From Cryptomeria japonica (taxonomy: Eukaryota; Streptophyta; Pinopsida; Cupressales; Cupressaceae): a stretch of DNA of 64,000 nt. The DNA lies in the NCBI RefSeq assembly GCF_030272615.1, contig NC_081414.1, positions 342,042,717 through 342,106,716 of the forward strand, read 5' to 3'. Positions 48,328 to 60,690 of the stretch are shown here, piece after piece. Numbering within the stretch: position 1 is the first letter of the stretch; the number at the start of each line of letters is the position of its first letter. The notes under the pieces were generated by a model that made no database searches, was not told the origin of the DNA, and was given only the letters and a program-made list of their open reading frames with translations. The position numbers and the translations under genes were made by a program.

Positions 48328-48960
48328 CTATCGAGGATTCTGAAATTCAAATACAAGATTTTTAGCGTATTGTTGAAAAGCTTCTAATTTTTCCTCTTCT
48401 TTGATTTGATTTTTGAGGTCTATGTCAATTTGTACTAACTTTCGAACTTCATCATCTATGACAACTTGGACTATGTCATATTGGTCTTGATCAACTATCA
48501 ATTCCTCAGCAATGATATTTAAACCATCAATTATTTTTAATTGAATGTTGTTTGGCCCAAGATCGGGTTGCTCGAATGAGAATTCATCATTTCCTTTTAG
48601 ACCCATACGTTGAAGACTACAATACAAACTATGTAAACCCTAGGAATGATTGACACTTTACTTTTTTGAAGGATATTAACAAGGATTCAGAAATGCTGCT
48701 ATGGTCTTTTCTACCAATTGTCTAATAGCTTCTTTTTGAGCCGCTCTTTGTATCTTTTTCCTTAGTTTCTCATAGAGATGAACAAACTTCTGGATTTCCT
48801 CATCTATGATGACCTCAACGATGTCATACTAGGCACAATTGACTCTTACTTCGCAAGAAAGGTTATCCAAACTATAAATTATTGCTAATTGGTCATTGTC
48901 TGGCCCAAGATTGGGTTGTTCAAATGGGAATTCACCATCTCCTCTAATACCCATGGACTT
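48328..48960 (-). pseudogene. duplicated ORF upstream of gag
   Basis: Two head-to-tail modules of about 92 codons, roughly 350 bp apart, read on the minus strand. The left one is open (48609-48328: MGLKGNDEFSFEQPDLGPNN ... YDIVQVVIDDEVRKLVQI ... FQNPR). The right one (about 48955-48680) reads MGIRGDGEFPFEQPNLGPDN ... YDIVEVIIDEEIQKFVHL ... FLNPC and has one stop. The protein family is not recognised. The location between 5' LTR and gag, sense strand, matches the extra ORF1 known in Ogre/Tat elements, which is the basis for the suggestion. Confidence 0.55.
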
Positions 48961-49919
48961 AGGTATGGTTCCTATACTCTAATGCAACACTTAAATTTTA
49001 AATGAATGAATAGAAGCTTGATTGAGGACTACTCTTTGAAGTGAAAAGACTTGTGCAAGGAATTTGTGTGATGATTCTAATGGGACTTCTGCATGAATTG
49101 AATGCCTAGGACCTAAGATCACTTGAAAGTAACATGTATATCATATTTGAATTTGTGCAAAGGTTTGGATCTAATGTTGATGTTGATGTTGACACTTTGT
49201 TGAGGTTTGTTTGATCTTGTTGAACACTAAAACTTTGTTAAGGTTTTGATTGATCTTGTTCAACACTGAAACTTGACTTTGTTGATATTTGAATTTGCTT
49301 TTTGCAATGTTTGGATTTGACTAAGTGTAGCAAAGGACACAACAGTCACACCAAAAGAATAAAATCATGAAAGGAACACTTGTTTAAGGAATTTTTTCAA
49401 ATTCCCATGAATGTTGGGATCTTTCAAAAGATCTCATTTTTTTTTTGATACATTTGGGGCAATTCGATATCACATCAAGAAAACTCTCCTAAGGTCAAAA
49501 GGTCACAAGTATTACCACAACCCATACCTTGATAATCCATCAACTCAAACAACCTTGTCACACCCTAGGGTGCACCCATTTTTTTTGCCTTTTTTTGGAA
49601 ATTAGACCAAAGAAGATTGCTCCTCAATTGGCCCATTATCTTGGGAGATATATGGTGAGTGTGTTGGGGGCGAATTCTTCACCACCCTTGCACTGTGATA
49701 AAACAAGTGTCTGGTTACTAGCTCAGTTGGGCTTCTAATTTTATGGTGTTTAGACAAGGTTCCATTCGAGTGCTCACAATCATCAATTGGGCTTCTAATT
49801 TTATGGTGTTTAGACGAGGTTCCATTCATGTTACACTCTACAGATTTTAACGTACCATATAGACACCGAGGGAGGCATAACGCTACTATGACAACATGTA
49901 ATACTCATTGCACATGATT
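48961..49919. other. noncoding flank with a 60-bp tandem duplication
   Basis: No gene was recognised. A 60-bp direct duplication begins with TTGGGCTTCTAATTTTATGG, copies having CTTCTAATTT at 49731 and 49791. The region ends at the TTCAT target site of the first copia element. It may include the leader or 5' LTR of the Tat-like element, but no LTR end could be found. Confidence 0.5.
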
Positions 49920-49924
49920 TTCAT

Positions 49925-50935
49925 TGTTGGTATTATGGATGTGTTGCATTGGTTTTGTCATTGATGTCAACACTTTTCAACACTTATCAGCACTGAAGAT
50001 CTTTGGTTATGTTCACCAACAGGTTATATTGTTCATCGACACTGAGGATGATCTATTATCATCTAGAGATTACTTGGTTATGTCGAAGACATTGTTTGAA
50101 CACTTGATTTTGGTGATTTGGTTATTGGTCTAATCGAGTTTGCATATTTGCTATTACCGGCAAATTGGTCTAGGCTATGGACCAGCAAGTGTTATCTATT
50201 CCAGATCAGCACGACATGATATGGAGATGTTTTATTGATTGGTTATTGTTGTAAATGAATTGATCCGACATGATGCATCACATATTGATTCATTTGAAAT
50301 TGATTTAATTGTAATATTATTAGTGAGCCGACCTACACATTTGGTCTTAGGTTTGGTATATATGTAAGATCTCAATTGTGAGATTATATAGTAGAATAAG
50401 AAGAATAAGGTGTGGTAGAGGATTGTAATAAGGTATATGTGAATATAAGAAGAGCTATACATGCATACATCATTTGAAGATTCAAGGAAGGTATGAAGAA
50501 GACAATCAGATCTTAACTGGTACTGAATCTAGCATATGAAGATGCTATTTTGAGCAGTACATTATCATTGGATTTAACCATCCAATTGTAGTCAGTGTGA
50601 CTCCCATATTGTGATTGAGCAGTGAGCTCTAGGTAGTTGGCCTTTCTGCATGTTCAGACCCCATTTGTACACACATACTATCTGCAGTAGTATCATCTAA
50701 TTGTGGGTAAGGTTTCCCACCGTGTTTTTTCCCCTTACAGGGTTTCTACGTACAAATATATGTGTTATGTGTTGTGGATGCTATTTTTGTTTATGTTTCA
50801 TGCATTAAACTTTACCGATACTGTTATTAACTATTAAACTGTCAACCGACATTAAGTTTGGTTAAGTTATATTTGGGTTAAAATTAATAGACAACTGATT
50901 CACCCCCCCCTCTCAGTTGCCTCTGGGTCCTAACA
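49925..50935 (+). repeat. 5' LTR of copia element 1
   Basis: TGTTGGTATTATGG ... GGTCCTAACA, 1011 bp. Compared with its partner it lacks about 55 bp near 50030 (TTCACCGACAG region) and a short segment near 50865. The shared LTR box lies at 50712-50752, with CCGTG and TTTCTACG changes. Confidence 0.9.
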
Positions 50936-50937
50936 AT

Positions 50938-50949
50938 TGGTATCAGAGC
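50938..50949 (+). other. primer-binding site of copia element 1
   Basis: TGGTATCAGAGC, two bases after the LTR, complementary to the 3' end of plant initiator methionine tRNA, the usual primer of Ty1/copia elements. Confidence 0.9.
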
Positions 50950-50992
50950 CAAGTCCTTTTTTCATAGAAGTTTAACAACTTGAGGAGATTCT

Positions 50993-52708
50993 ATGGCAAC
51001 TAACTATTTCAGGAAGGACAGTCTGAAGCTTGATGGAACTAATTGTGGTATATGGAAGATTGGAATGGAGACACATTTGAATTGCATTGGAAAAGACATA
51101 TGGGATGTTACAAAGAATGGCTATGTTGGTCCTACACAAAGTCAACCTAATCCACCTACCTTGGATAAAGATCAGGAGAATGATTGCAAAGCAAGAGAAG
51201 CACTTTTGAGCGCATTGTCAGATCAGCAAATCATGGGCTTATCAGACCAATCTACTACTAAAGATATTTGGGATAAATTGGAGACATTGAATGAAGGTGA
51301 TTGGAACTAAATGGGTATTCAGAAATAAACTTAATGAAGATGGTAAGGTAATCAGAAACAAAGCAAGATTAATGTGTAAGGGATATTCACAGAAAGAAGG
51401 GATTGATTACAATGAAACCTTTGCACTGGTAGCTACAATTGAGGCAATCATACTATTCTTATCTTTTGTAGCACATAATAACTATAAAGTATATCAAATG
51501 GATGTTAAATGTGCATTTCCGAATGGTGATCTTGAAGAGGAAGTTTACATTGAACAACCTGATGGATTTTCTTTGACAGATGACAAAGATATGGTTTGGA
51601 GGTTAAGGAAATATTTATATGGATTGAAGCAAGCTCCCAGAGCTTGGTATGCTAGATTGGACAAATATCTTTTGAAGCTTGGTTACACTAAAGGTAATGC
51701 TGATAGCAACTTATATTACAAAGTGACTAATGATGACATCTTGGTTATTGAAGTTTTTGTTGATGATATCATTTTTGGAGGAGAAGATGAATTGTGTAAA
51801 GTCTTTTCTAATAAAATGTAGGAAGAATTTGAAATGTCTATGAGTGGAGAGATTAAATTCTTTTTAGGACTGCAGATTTCACAGACTGTTAAAGGTATAT
51901 TCATATATCAATCAAAGTACTTAAAAGAACTACTAAATAAATTTGGTATGGAAAACTCTAAACTGGTAAGTACTCCTATGACTATAACTGATAAACTATC
52001 ATTGAAGGATGAATCAACACCTGTTAATCTGATAAGATATAAGTCTATGATTGGAGGTTTACTATATTTAACACAAACAAGACTTGATATTATGAATTCA
52101 GTATGTATTGTTTCAATATTTCAGAGTAATCCTAAGGAAAATCATGAATCAACAGTGAAAAGGATTTTCCGTTATCTACAAGGCACAACAAATCTTGGTT
52201 TATGGTATCCTAAAGATGAAAATTTTGATTTATGTGCATACACAGATGCAAATTGGGTAGGAGATGTAGATGATGGAAAGAGCACCACCAACAAAGCATT
52301 CTTTCTTGGTAGCAGATTAATTTCATGGTTGAGCAAGAAACAAAGTTGTACATCATTATCAACAGCAGAATCAGAATATGTTGCAGCAACAACTAATTAT
52401 ACTTAGGTATTATGGATTAAGGAAATGTTGAAGGACATAAAGGTAAAATGCAAAGAACCTATAATCATTTACTATGATAATATGGCAGCAATAGATATAT
52501 CCAAGAATTTGGTATTTCACTCTAAAACTAAACATTTTTCTATCAAATTAAATTTTCTGAAAGAGAATGTTGAAGCAAAAGAAGTGAAATTGTTTATGTG
52601 AATACTAAAGAGAAGATTGCAGATATCTTTACTAAGCCTTTGCCTAAGGAAAATTTTGAATATGTTAGAGAGCACCTTGGGGTAATACCCTCACTAGTAG
52701 AGAATTAG
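50993..52708 (+). pseudogene. copia gag-RT-RNase H fusion remnant
   Basis: 50993-51296 encodes the gag N-terminus ([43 protein letters not shown]). From 51297 the frame switches to [52 protein letters not shown] and the catalytic [13 protein letters not shown] (51820) precedes the continuation FEMSMSGEIKFFLGLQI. RNase H follows: LCAYTDANWVGDVDDGKST, SWLSKKQSCTSLSTAESEYVA, then a stop and a frameshift near 52600 before ADIFTKPLPKENFEYV. The gag-RT joint contains AAGGTGAT, which would be expected in both parental sequences, so a microhomology deletion is plausible. Protease and integrase are gone. Confidence 0.9.
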
Positions 52709-52876
52709 ATAGTTGGAGATTGGCATCAGACTGACAGGAATTAATAGAGAAACCTTTTTTCAGCTTTGATGAAAGGGAGCTACTTCTCAAGGGGAGTAGA
52801 TTAGATAAGTTGGTATTTGTAATAATTTTTATGAACTGATTGTATTTGGTTTTGTATTTCTTTGGCATTTGATGTC

Positions 52877-53066
52877 AAAGGGGGAGAGATATCTATGGAA
52901 AAACACATTATCTTTTAGGGAGAGATTATTCCTAGGGGGAGAGATATTATGTATTTTGATTTTTGGTAATTGATCTCTTTGGGAGATTGTTGGTTTTTGG
53001 CATTTCTGCTTTGGCACTTAGATGGTTTTTCCATCTTGTGTTGCCATCAATGCCAAAGGGGGAGAT
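52877..53066 (+). other. multiple polypurine tracts of copia element 1
   Basis: AAAGGGGGAG occurs at 52877-52886 and again directly before the 3' LTR (53055-53064); AGGGGGAGAG lies between them (52934-52943). The context ATTTGATGTCAAAGGGGGAG resembles ATCAATGCCAAAGGGGGAG, so the tract and its upstream sequence are duplicated. Confidence 0.8.
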
Positions 53067-54149
53067 TGTTGGCATTATGGATGTATTGCATTGGTTTTTT
53101 CATTGATGTCAACACTAGTCAACACTTATCAGCACTGAAGATCTTTGGTTATGTTCACCAGCATGTTTAGTGACTTATGCATAGTCATCGGTATCTGGTT
53201 CACCGACAGATTATATTATTCACCGACACTAAGGATGATCTGTTATCATCTGGAGATTACTTGGTTATGTCGAAGACATTGTTTGGACACTTGATTTTGG
53301 TGATTTGGTTATTGGTCTAATGAAGTTTGCATATTTGCTATTACCGGCAAATTGGTCTAGGTTATGGACTGGCAAGCATTATCTATTCTAGATCAACATG
53401 ACACATTATGGAGATGTTTTATTGACTGGTTATTATTGTAAATGTATTGAGCCGACATGATGCATCACATATTGATTCATTTAAAATTGATTTAATTGTA
53501 ATATTCTTAGTGAGCCGACCTACACATTTGGTCTTAGGTTTTGGTATATATGTAAGATCTCATTTGTGAGATTATGTAGTAGAAAAAGAAGAAGGTGTGG
53601 TAGAGGATTGTAATAAGGTGTATGCGAATATAAGAAGAGCTATACATGCAAACATCATTTGAATATTCAAGGAAGGTATGAAGAAGACAATAAGAGCTTA
53701 ACCGGTACTGAATCTAGCATATGAAGATGCTATTTTTAGCAGTACATTATCATTGGATTTAACCATCCAATTGTAGTCAGTGTGACTCCCATATTGTGAT
53801 TGAGCAGTGAGCTCTAGGCAGTTGGCCTTTTTACATGTGTAGACCCCATTTGTACACACATAATATCTACAGTAGTATCATCTGATTGTGGGTAAGGTTT
53901 CCCACCATGGTTTTTCCCCTTATAGGGTTTCCATGTACAAATATCGGTGTTATGTGTTGTGGATGTTATTTGTCTTTCTGTTTCATGCATTAAACTTTAC
54001 CAGTACTATTATTAACTATTAAATTGTCAACTGACATTAAGTTTGGTTTACCAATATTATGCATTACATTTGGTTAAGTTATATTTGGGTTGAAATTAAT
54101 ATACAACTGATTCACCCCCCCTCCTCTCAGTTGCCTCCAGGTCCTAACA
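53067..54149 (+). repeat. 3' LTR of copia element 1
   Basis: TGTTGGCATTATGG ... GGTCCTAACA, 1083 bp, partner of 49925-50935. The shared box is at 53898-53938 and CACCCCCCCTCCTCTCAG precedes the end. Confidence 0.9.
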
Positions 54150-54154
54150 TTCAT

Positions 54155-54908
54155 CACATATGCATTTGATTATAGTGGCTTGGATTACTTGGCTTTAACC
54201 ATTGGCCACTTGGGTTGTTCCCTTCTCACCGGCCCCCTCAAGGTAACTCAGGAAGGAAGGCCCTCTAAAGGATGTAATTGTAAGAAATAAATGAAAGCAT
54301 GAAAGAAGAGGGTTTGGCTTTCTGATCGCCCATTGAAGGGGAGAGAATAATACCTATCTCTTCGAAAACACGTAAAACAAGGTTTCTATTTAACCTTTCA
54401 TCACAATGACTTTCTAATCTATTTGGAGATGTTGCTCCAAAAAAGCATGGGGTTCAGTTTTAACTTTCATCACAATTGTAAAAAAGAAATCAAGTTTGTT
54501 TGTGGTTTATTTTATTAGCACCAAACTGAAGTGTTTCTAAGCTATCCCTATAGAAAATAATGTTAGTAAGCACATGGTGGGCTATCTAGCATAATTTTCC
54601 AATTACAGAGCTCTATCTTTTTACAAACATAGAGAAATTCTAATAAAAACTAGAACTGAACCAAAACAAAATGAAAAAAATCTAATCTAACAATTGCAAC
54701 TTACCTACTGAGAAAATGCGAATTGATGTTAGATTCGATTGAGAATTGATATATCATCAATTGTGAATTACTGTTTAAGCAATTGCAATGTGATGACTGA
54801 TCAATTGTGAATTGATATAAGATCAATTACTCACAAAAAAATTAAAAAATAAAAATTTGTGTTTTTGAATTTTAAGAAACAATAGAAAAAAGACAAAAGA
54901 TTGAAGGG
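54155..54908. other. segment between copia elements, with CAATTG-containing repeats
   Basis: No gene was recognised on either strand. At 54720-54830 there are about five copies of (TC)AATTGTGAATTGAT-like sequence; on the minus strand they read TTCACAATTGA, the same word as in the PMD intron. Confidence 0.45.
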
Positions 54909-55089
54909 TTATTTAGCAATGTTATTATCCCACACCACTCGAGCTATCACATCAATGCCATCATAAAATTTGTACTTGGCTAAGAAACAGTGGATATTTA
55001 TGTGATATTGAGCAATCTCCTCTTTTTCTTCGATTTTACGAAGCCCCCTTTTTGCCTTAAAGAGCCTTTGATACATCTTTTGTTGTCTC
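54909..55089 (-). pseudogene. right-hand coding fragment split by copia element 2
   Basis: On the minus strand the frame QQKMYQRLFKAKRGLRKIEE continues through HINIHCFLAKYKF and IDVIARVVWDNNIAK to a TAA at 54909-54911. It joins in frame, across one copy of GTCTC, to 61775-61835, which supplies an ATG and about 21 codons with a TGA and a TAG. The joined peptide is basic and helical-looking but not recognised. It was interrupted by element 2, so it is older than that insertion. Confidence 0.45.
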
Positions 55090-56003
55090 TATTGGAAATT
55101 GACACTGATTTCGCTGGTTTCAATATGTTTTCATTGATGGAAACATTCTCTGGCTTCATATTTTAGTTTAGTTGTGTATCAATAGACACTTCACCGACAC
55201 CGACAGGTTGGAAGGAATTTTTTGGTTACCGACATTGCAGGCCGACATGACTTCATCGGGTTATAAGTATTGGAGGCCGACATCATTTGAGAGATCCAAC
55301 ATCGACAATTGTTTTTGATATTCATGTGTTTATGTTATTGAGTCGACATGTATATTTATATTGTAATTATCATTGTAAGCTAACATAAGGCATGATGGAT
55401 TGTAAAGGGGTATATAGGTCAGTTGATTAGATCATTTTGTATATAGGCAATGATATAGATAAGTAAGGTTATGGAATGTAATGGAGATGCAAAATATATG
55501 AGAGAGATCATGTATGTGAGGACATATATGTAAGAGGGTATTCCAGTAAGGGCCTAGGGTTTTAGACCAGAACAGATAGAGCTTAACCAGAACTGTATTC
55601 AGGCATAGAAGATGTTATCATTGTAGTTCAATAATTTCTCTGGATTGTAGTCTGGATTTGTATGTAGTAGTGAGGCTGCTTTTGTGATTGAGTAGTGTGC
55701 TCTAGGCTGTAAGCCTTCCTACAAGTGCAGACCCCTATATTTTATAATATCTCTTCATATGGCCAGTGGATTGATATTGTGGGTCACAAATCCCACCATG
55801 GTTTTTCCTCTTTGAGGTTTTCCATGTATAATTCTCTATGTTATGGCATTCATTTGTGTGATTGGCTTATTGGTTGCTTTACTTATTTCAATCTTATATG
55901 TACCGGTATACCGGTTGGTGAATGCATGTTTTAATAAGGTTAAAATTGATCATTCTAGTAGAACACTGATTCGCCCCCCTCTTAGTGTTCTTGGATTACA
56001 ACA
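55090..56003 (+). repeat. 5' LTR of copia-type element 2
   Basis: TATTGGAAATTGACAC ... GGATTACAACA, 914 bp. The first bases differ from the partner's TGTTGG by a G-to-A change. The shared box lies at 55790-55830. A primer-site remnant TGGTATCAGATC follows at 56006. Confidence 0.85.
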
Positions 56004-56071
56004 ATTGGTATCAGATCCTTGTGCCTCAAAAGAAGTTTAATAGCTTGAGGAAGATATTGAATCCATAATCC

Positions 56072-57050
56072 ATGGTTCTGAGTTTGGAGAAGCAACTTGA
56101 GGTAGCACTTGAATATTATGATGCTAAAAGGATGAAGAACTTGAAGTTACAAGATGAATTGAATTCTGCTCAGGATTTCATTCTTGTCCTACAAGAGAGA
56201 CTGCCATCTGTTCAAGCTAGGAGGAAGGAACTTTTGCAGAATAAGGACAATGAAGAGAAAGATGCCCTTAATGAGACATGTCAAAAGTTGAGTCAGGAGA
56301 ACATGGTTATGAGGAATGAAATGCAAGCTATAACTATGTGGATGTCTAAAGAGATTGAGGACTGGAAGAAAAAGGAACAAAATCTTGTTGTATCTCCAAA
56401 AAAACAAATTTGAAGAATGTGGAAGGTTCGTTCATGAAAATGATATGCTGAGAACTGATTTAGTACAAGCCTAGAGTAATGAACAAGAAATTGAGAGACA
56501 AATGATAATTCTTAGAGATGATCTGACTATTGCAAGTGAGTATAAAGAAAAAATGAAGATTAGTTCAACACAACTAGATGAGTTATTGAAAAGACAAAGG
56601 CATAATGGAGATTCCAGTGGACTTAGATTTGAACAAGGTCAGAGTTTTGGTACTGCAAATGAAGATCAAAACCATAAGGCACTAGAAAGGTAGCTTAATG
56701 CTTACAAATTTAATGGTAGATGCTTTGTTTTTAATAAAGTTGGTCACATGGCTAGACAGTGTAGAAATAGAGCAAATCAGAACCCTGATTCTTCTCCCGG
56801 TCAATGTTATAAATGCAATAAGTATGGTCATAAGACAAAAGATTGTAGAATGAATGTTAAATGTTATGCATGTGGAAAATTTGGACATATGGATAATCAG
56901 TGCAGGTCAAGCAATTATACTGGTTTTAGTAAAGCAATTCAAAAGAACAATGCTACATGTTATGCATGCAATGAGGTTGGACATATTGCTAAGTTTTGTA
57001 GAAGCAGAAATCCATCGGTTGGTAATGATGAATCAAATGAGAAAGGATAA
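56072..57050 (+). pseudogene. gag-like protein: coiled coil plus four CCHC knuckles
   Basis: The ATG at 56072 lies shortly after the PBS. Residues 1-110 are almost wholly heptad-like (LEKQLEVALEYYDAKRMKNL, ENMVMRNEMQAITMW), continuing after a frameshift near 56405 to 56693 (DELLKRQRHNGD). After a TAG come four zinc knuckles: CFVFNKVGHMARQC (second Cys now Phe), CYKCNKYGHKTKDC, CYACGKFGHMDNQC and CYACNEVGHIAKFC (about 56722-57005). Two or more knuckles occur in some plant copia gags, but the usual capsid core seen in element 1 is absent. It would bind RNA and multimerise; the coiled coil may replace capsid contacts, which is inference. Confidence 0.75.
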
Positions 57051-57479
57051 GAGAAGGCTAATGAAATCCGGCAAGATCATACCTAGAGATGGGTCTGGAA
57101 GTCAGAAGAACAATTAGCAAATGGAAATGCTCCTGTTACTCAACCAACAAAGGAGGTTGCTCCTACACCGACAGGAAGCTCATTTGGTAACTAAGGTAGA
57201 TGCCTTAAGGGTAGGTAAAATTCATGAAGATAGTGCATATTCCACGTGAAGAGGTTCTGGAAGATGTTCCAAACATTGGAGATGCTTATCTAGCATGAAG
57301 ATGTTTAATCGAGATCTCGTATCTTCCACCAAAAGTCATTCATATCAATAACAGATTAGGGTTTCTTGGAGGTTAAAAGGATGAATTCACTTCATTTCTG
57401 ATCAATTTGCATTCAGAGCGATTCAGAGGGAGTCTAAGGTGATTTAGTGTGATCAATATCTTCTTGAGCAATTTCACCA

Positions 57480-60400
57480 GTGATTGGAAGAGTTCTTTAG
57501 GTTTTTTCACCGACAGCTATTCATAGGTATTTATCTTTCATCATGGAAGTGGGATCATTATCTGTACCTATGTTTATTGCAAATCCTATTGTTGTTGAGG
57601 TCAATGACCATCCTAGGCCAATTTTCAAGCTATATCCGCATATTGCTACTTTGGACGATTCGGTTGGCGCTTTTTCCCATGTCTCAAAAGCAGTCGTGTA
57701 TATTAAAGATGTCAGACCTTACACTCACTGTCATATTGAGGATTTAGGAATGAGTGATATTAAGAGTATATACATGAGCGAGTTAATAGGAGATTCTAGA
57801 AAGATTAAGCCTAAGTACCAGCATATTGAGGATCTAGGGTTTACCGACATTCTAGATATTTTGAAATTTGAAGATGAGATTGTTAGATATGTTTTGAGTA
57901 GAGTGCATGGAGAATTTATTTGGTTGGATTGACTGCATAAGATCTCTAAGGAGGCCATTAGAGCAATCACCAGTTTACCGCAGGTTGGACAACGTCCCGA
58001 GAAGAAGGTTTCTAATGATCAGGTCAACAAGATCATCGATGCAACATTGAACAAGTGATCAATGAGGATTAGCACTATCACTGATAGAGATATCAGATTC
58101 GAAAGAATGGTCATTGGTTACAAGGAAAGATAAAAGGAGAGAAGAAAGGAACATTGTGGTATGGAAATCTAATTGTTTATTTAATGTTGTTTTTTATCAA
58201 TGAGACTCCTGGTTTTGGGAAAAGACAATGGGTGTTTGATATCCCGGTAGGAAGGCAACTAAAACAATCCATTGCTATATTGGGTAGTCAGTGTGATGAT
58301 AAAGTGTGGGGTTACTTTAAAGAATTTTAGAAGTCTATGAATTCTAGGGAGAGAGTTCCTAAGTACATTGTTGAGAAGTACTCAACTGAGATATGCTTCA
58401 TGGTTAAGAAGATGAAACTTGGAAACTGTAAAGCCTTGAAAGATTTGGATTGAGGAAATGGGTTATGAAGTTGATGCTCAGATTCTAGATGCTTATGCAT
58501 AGTTACTAATTGATGCACCTATTGATGAAATTGTTAAAACCTTTGATACTGCTAAGCAAAAGAAGCAAGAGGTTGAAACTGAGTTCAACAGGGAGAAGAG
58601 GGAGAAGTAGTAGGGCAAGGCAAACAAGTTTGTGGAACAAGTTTCACAAGACATCAAGGAATTAATTGATGTTGTTCCTGAGAAAGGGAGAAAAAGGAAA
58701 GAGCCAGAAATATTCATTGAGCCAATTGCAGTAGAATTTGATCTGATGATGACACACCCTTAGCATTCAAGAGGGTATTAAGGAAGAAAAATTAAGAAAC
58801 TAAGGTAGAAGCAAAGAAGCAACTGGTTAGGAAATTTATAATTAGGGCATGAACACAGAAATGAGCTCCAAAGAAAACACCTTCAGCCCCATCTGGTACT
58901 AGAAGAAGAAAGAAGGATGACACCGATCTTGCACTTGTATCTGGTAATGTAACTATTATTCCACCCAAGACTTGTGCAAAATTAGTTGATGAAATAACTA
59001 ATGATGGTATGTTGAAGAATGTGCAATTTTATTATGAGCATTTGGATGATGTTGAACAGAGAGAAGTTGAGGAATTAGTTTTGTTGTATTTGGATATTTA
59101 TAAAAAAGCATTGTTAGATATTGAAAACCAAATACCGACACAGTTATATGACATATTAGATGCTAGAAGATTATCAGCAATGGAAGAGGACAAGAATTTA
59201 AAGATTCATGAGTTGTTATCTATTTGTGTTTCTATTACTCTAGAGGAGATGGACAAGACACTTGAGGTTGCAGATAGAAAGATTTTGCACAACAGAAACA
59301 AAAATAGTAAGTCTTATGTTAGGCAGGGTTAATGAGATAGTCAAGGAGACCCACAAGGCATATGTTAAATTCTTTTCAGTAAACCATGGTTTTTATAATT
59401 CACCAGAACCCAAAATAGATAATACAGATATCCCAGTTGAAGGGAAAGGTAAAGGTATTGTGGGTACTTCACCCTCAATTTTCAAATATATTAAGATATT
59501 GGATATAGAGCCCCCGGTAGAGACTAATGTATAGGCAAATGTTGAGATACCAGAAGAATCAGAGAGTGTAAAGGTTGCAAATGTATAGGTTACTAATGTT
59601 GAGGACAATATTCCTCTGGATCAGAATGTACAAAATGAGGACCCAGTTCCTAAGGAGGAATCGACAATTACTAAGATTGAACCAAGTGACGAAGCCACTG
59701 GTGCAAGTGAGGAAGCTATAAAAGTTAAATCATTAGAGGAGAAGAAAGGGGAATTCAGAAGGGAACCGGTAGCGAGTCCATCATTGTTGTCAATTGACAC
59801 CTCATAGGTTGAAAATAAAAACATAACTAAGATGAGTTCTATTGAACTCATGATGATGGTTACACAGAAAATGATGAAGGAAGGATCTATGGATAAAGGG
59901 GTTATTGATCAATCTATCACTATTTTGCATAGACTTGTCTCAAAGTACAAATTTGACAAAGAAGCGAGCCCATCCGACAAGCTTAAAACTATCATAGAGC
60001 ACATTTCAAAGGATTTTTAGTCTTTATAGCAAATATCAAACCGCCAGGCATTGGAGAGGTTCAAACATGCAAAGAGAGCTACATTTGATCAAATGATTGA
60101 GTCTAAGAGGAAGGAGATTAATGATAAGTTGAAATTGATAGATAACTCTTTAAGCTAGTGTACTAATATTATAGAGTATGCTGTAAGATAGGTTTACTTA
60201 CAGCTGATTTTGATAAAAGGATTAAGGATATTCAAGAGGAGTTTGTAGGTATAGTCAATTCTTTTGATGGTTCACATTCATTGACTATATCTATAGATGG
60301 TTCAATTTTGGTTTTGGAAGCCCAAGTTTTAGCTCTTGAGAGGGAAAAATATAAAATCATAAGGAGAACAAGAGGTCTTAGAGGATTGGTGAGTCCCTAG

Positions 60401-60610
60401 TAGGATTCATTAAGTGTACATAAGAATGAGTGTATGGATATGGTTGGTAAGCCCAAACCGACAAAGCTTAATGAGAAAGAGTGATATGGACATATGATAA
60501 ATTGACTTGTATATATTTCCAACACTTTCAAATCTAGTTGGGATACTTATATAGAGCTTTTGGAGAAGGCCTATCCGGATATCTTTAAATATATTTAGCT
60601 CCAGTAAGGT
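57480..60610 (+). pseudogene. large accessory ORF replacing pol in element 2
   Basis: From ATG 57543 a long plus-strand protein (roughly 900 residues before decay) can be followed across stops and shifts. It starts MEVGSLSVPMFIANPIVVEV and continues with GFTDILDILKFEDEIVRYVL, ITSLPQVGQRPEKK, ITDRDIRFERMVIGYK and PKYIVEKYSTEICFMVKKMK. A heptad-rich segment follows near 58540-58640 and a Lys/Arg-rich tract at 58680-58900 with possible nuclear localisation motifs. Next come a helical region (59009-59330: FYYEHLDDVEQREVEELVLLYLDIY) and an acidic tail (59560-59800). No catalytic motif of protease, integrase, RT or RNase H is present. Similar uncharacterised proteins are remembered from other plant transposable elements; function unknown. 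Confidence 0.6.
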
Positions 60611-60690
60611 ATTTTGGGACATTCATTGTACAGTCTTTCATTCTTCGTCTCAGTTTTTGGTATTTTTTGGTATTTTTTGGCATTGATGTC

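Larger units (their letters stand above)
34290..48960 (-). mobile_element. minus-strand Tat-like Ty3/gypsy element with upstream ORF and antisense PMD gene
   Basis: Reading down from the right: a duplicated ORF (48960-48328), gag (48161-46059), protease (46058-45105), RT and RNase H (43881-42427), a second RNase H (about 42480-42230), integrase (about 41830-40740), a 2.5-kb spacer, an antisense plant-mobile-domain gene (38254-35764) and the start of a 3' LTR at 35386. Two RNase H domains and extra ORFs on either side of gag-pol are published hallmarks of the Tat lineage. Every coding part has nonsense codons. The 5' LTR was not found; the region right of 48960 has been split by two copia insertions. 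Confidence 0.7.
49925..54149 (+). mobile_element. copia element 1 (Sirevirus-like), complete ends, internally deleted
   Basis: 5' LTR 49925-50935, interior 50936-53066, 3' LTR 53067-54149, bounded by the 5-bp duplication TTCAT (49920-49924 and 54150-54154). The interior is only 2.1 kb because gag C-terminus, protease and integrase are missing: gag is joined directly to RT. The PBS complementary to initiator Met-tRNA (TGGTATCAGAGC) and multiple polypurine tracts are present. Repeated polypurine tracts and CCCCTCTCAG near LTR ends are described for Sireviruses, so that lineage is likely. Confidence 0.9.
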
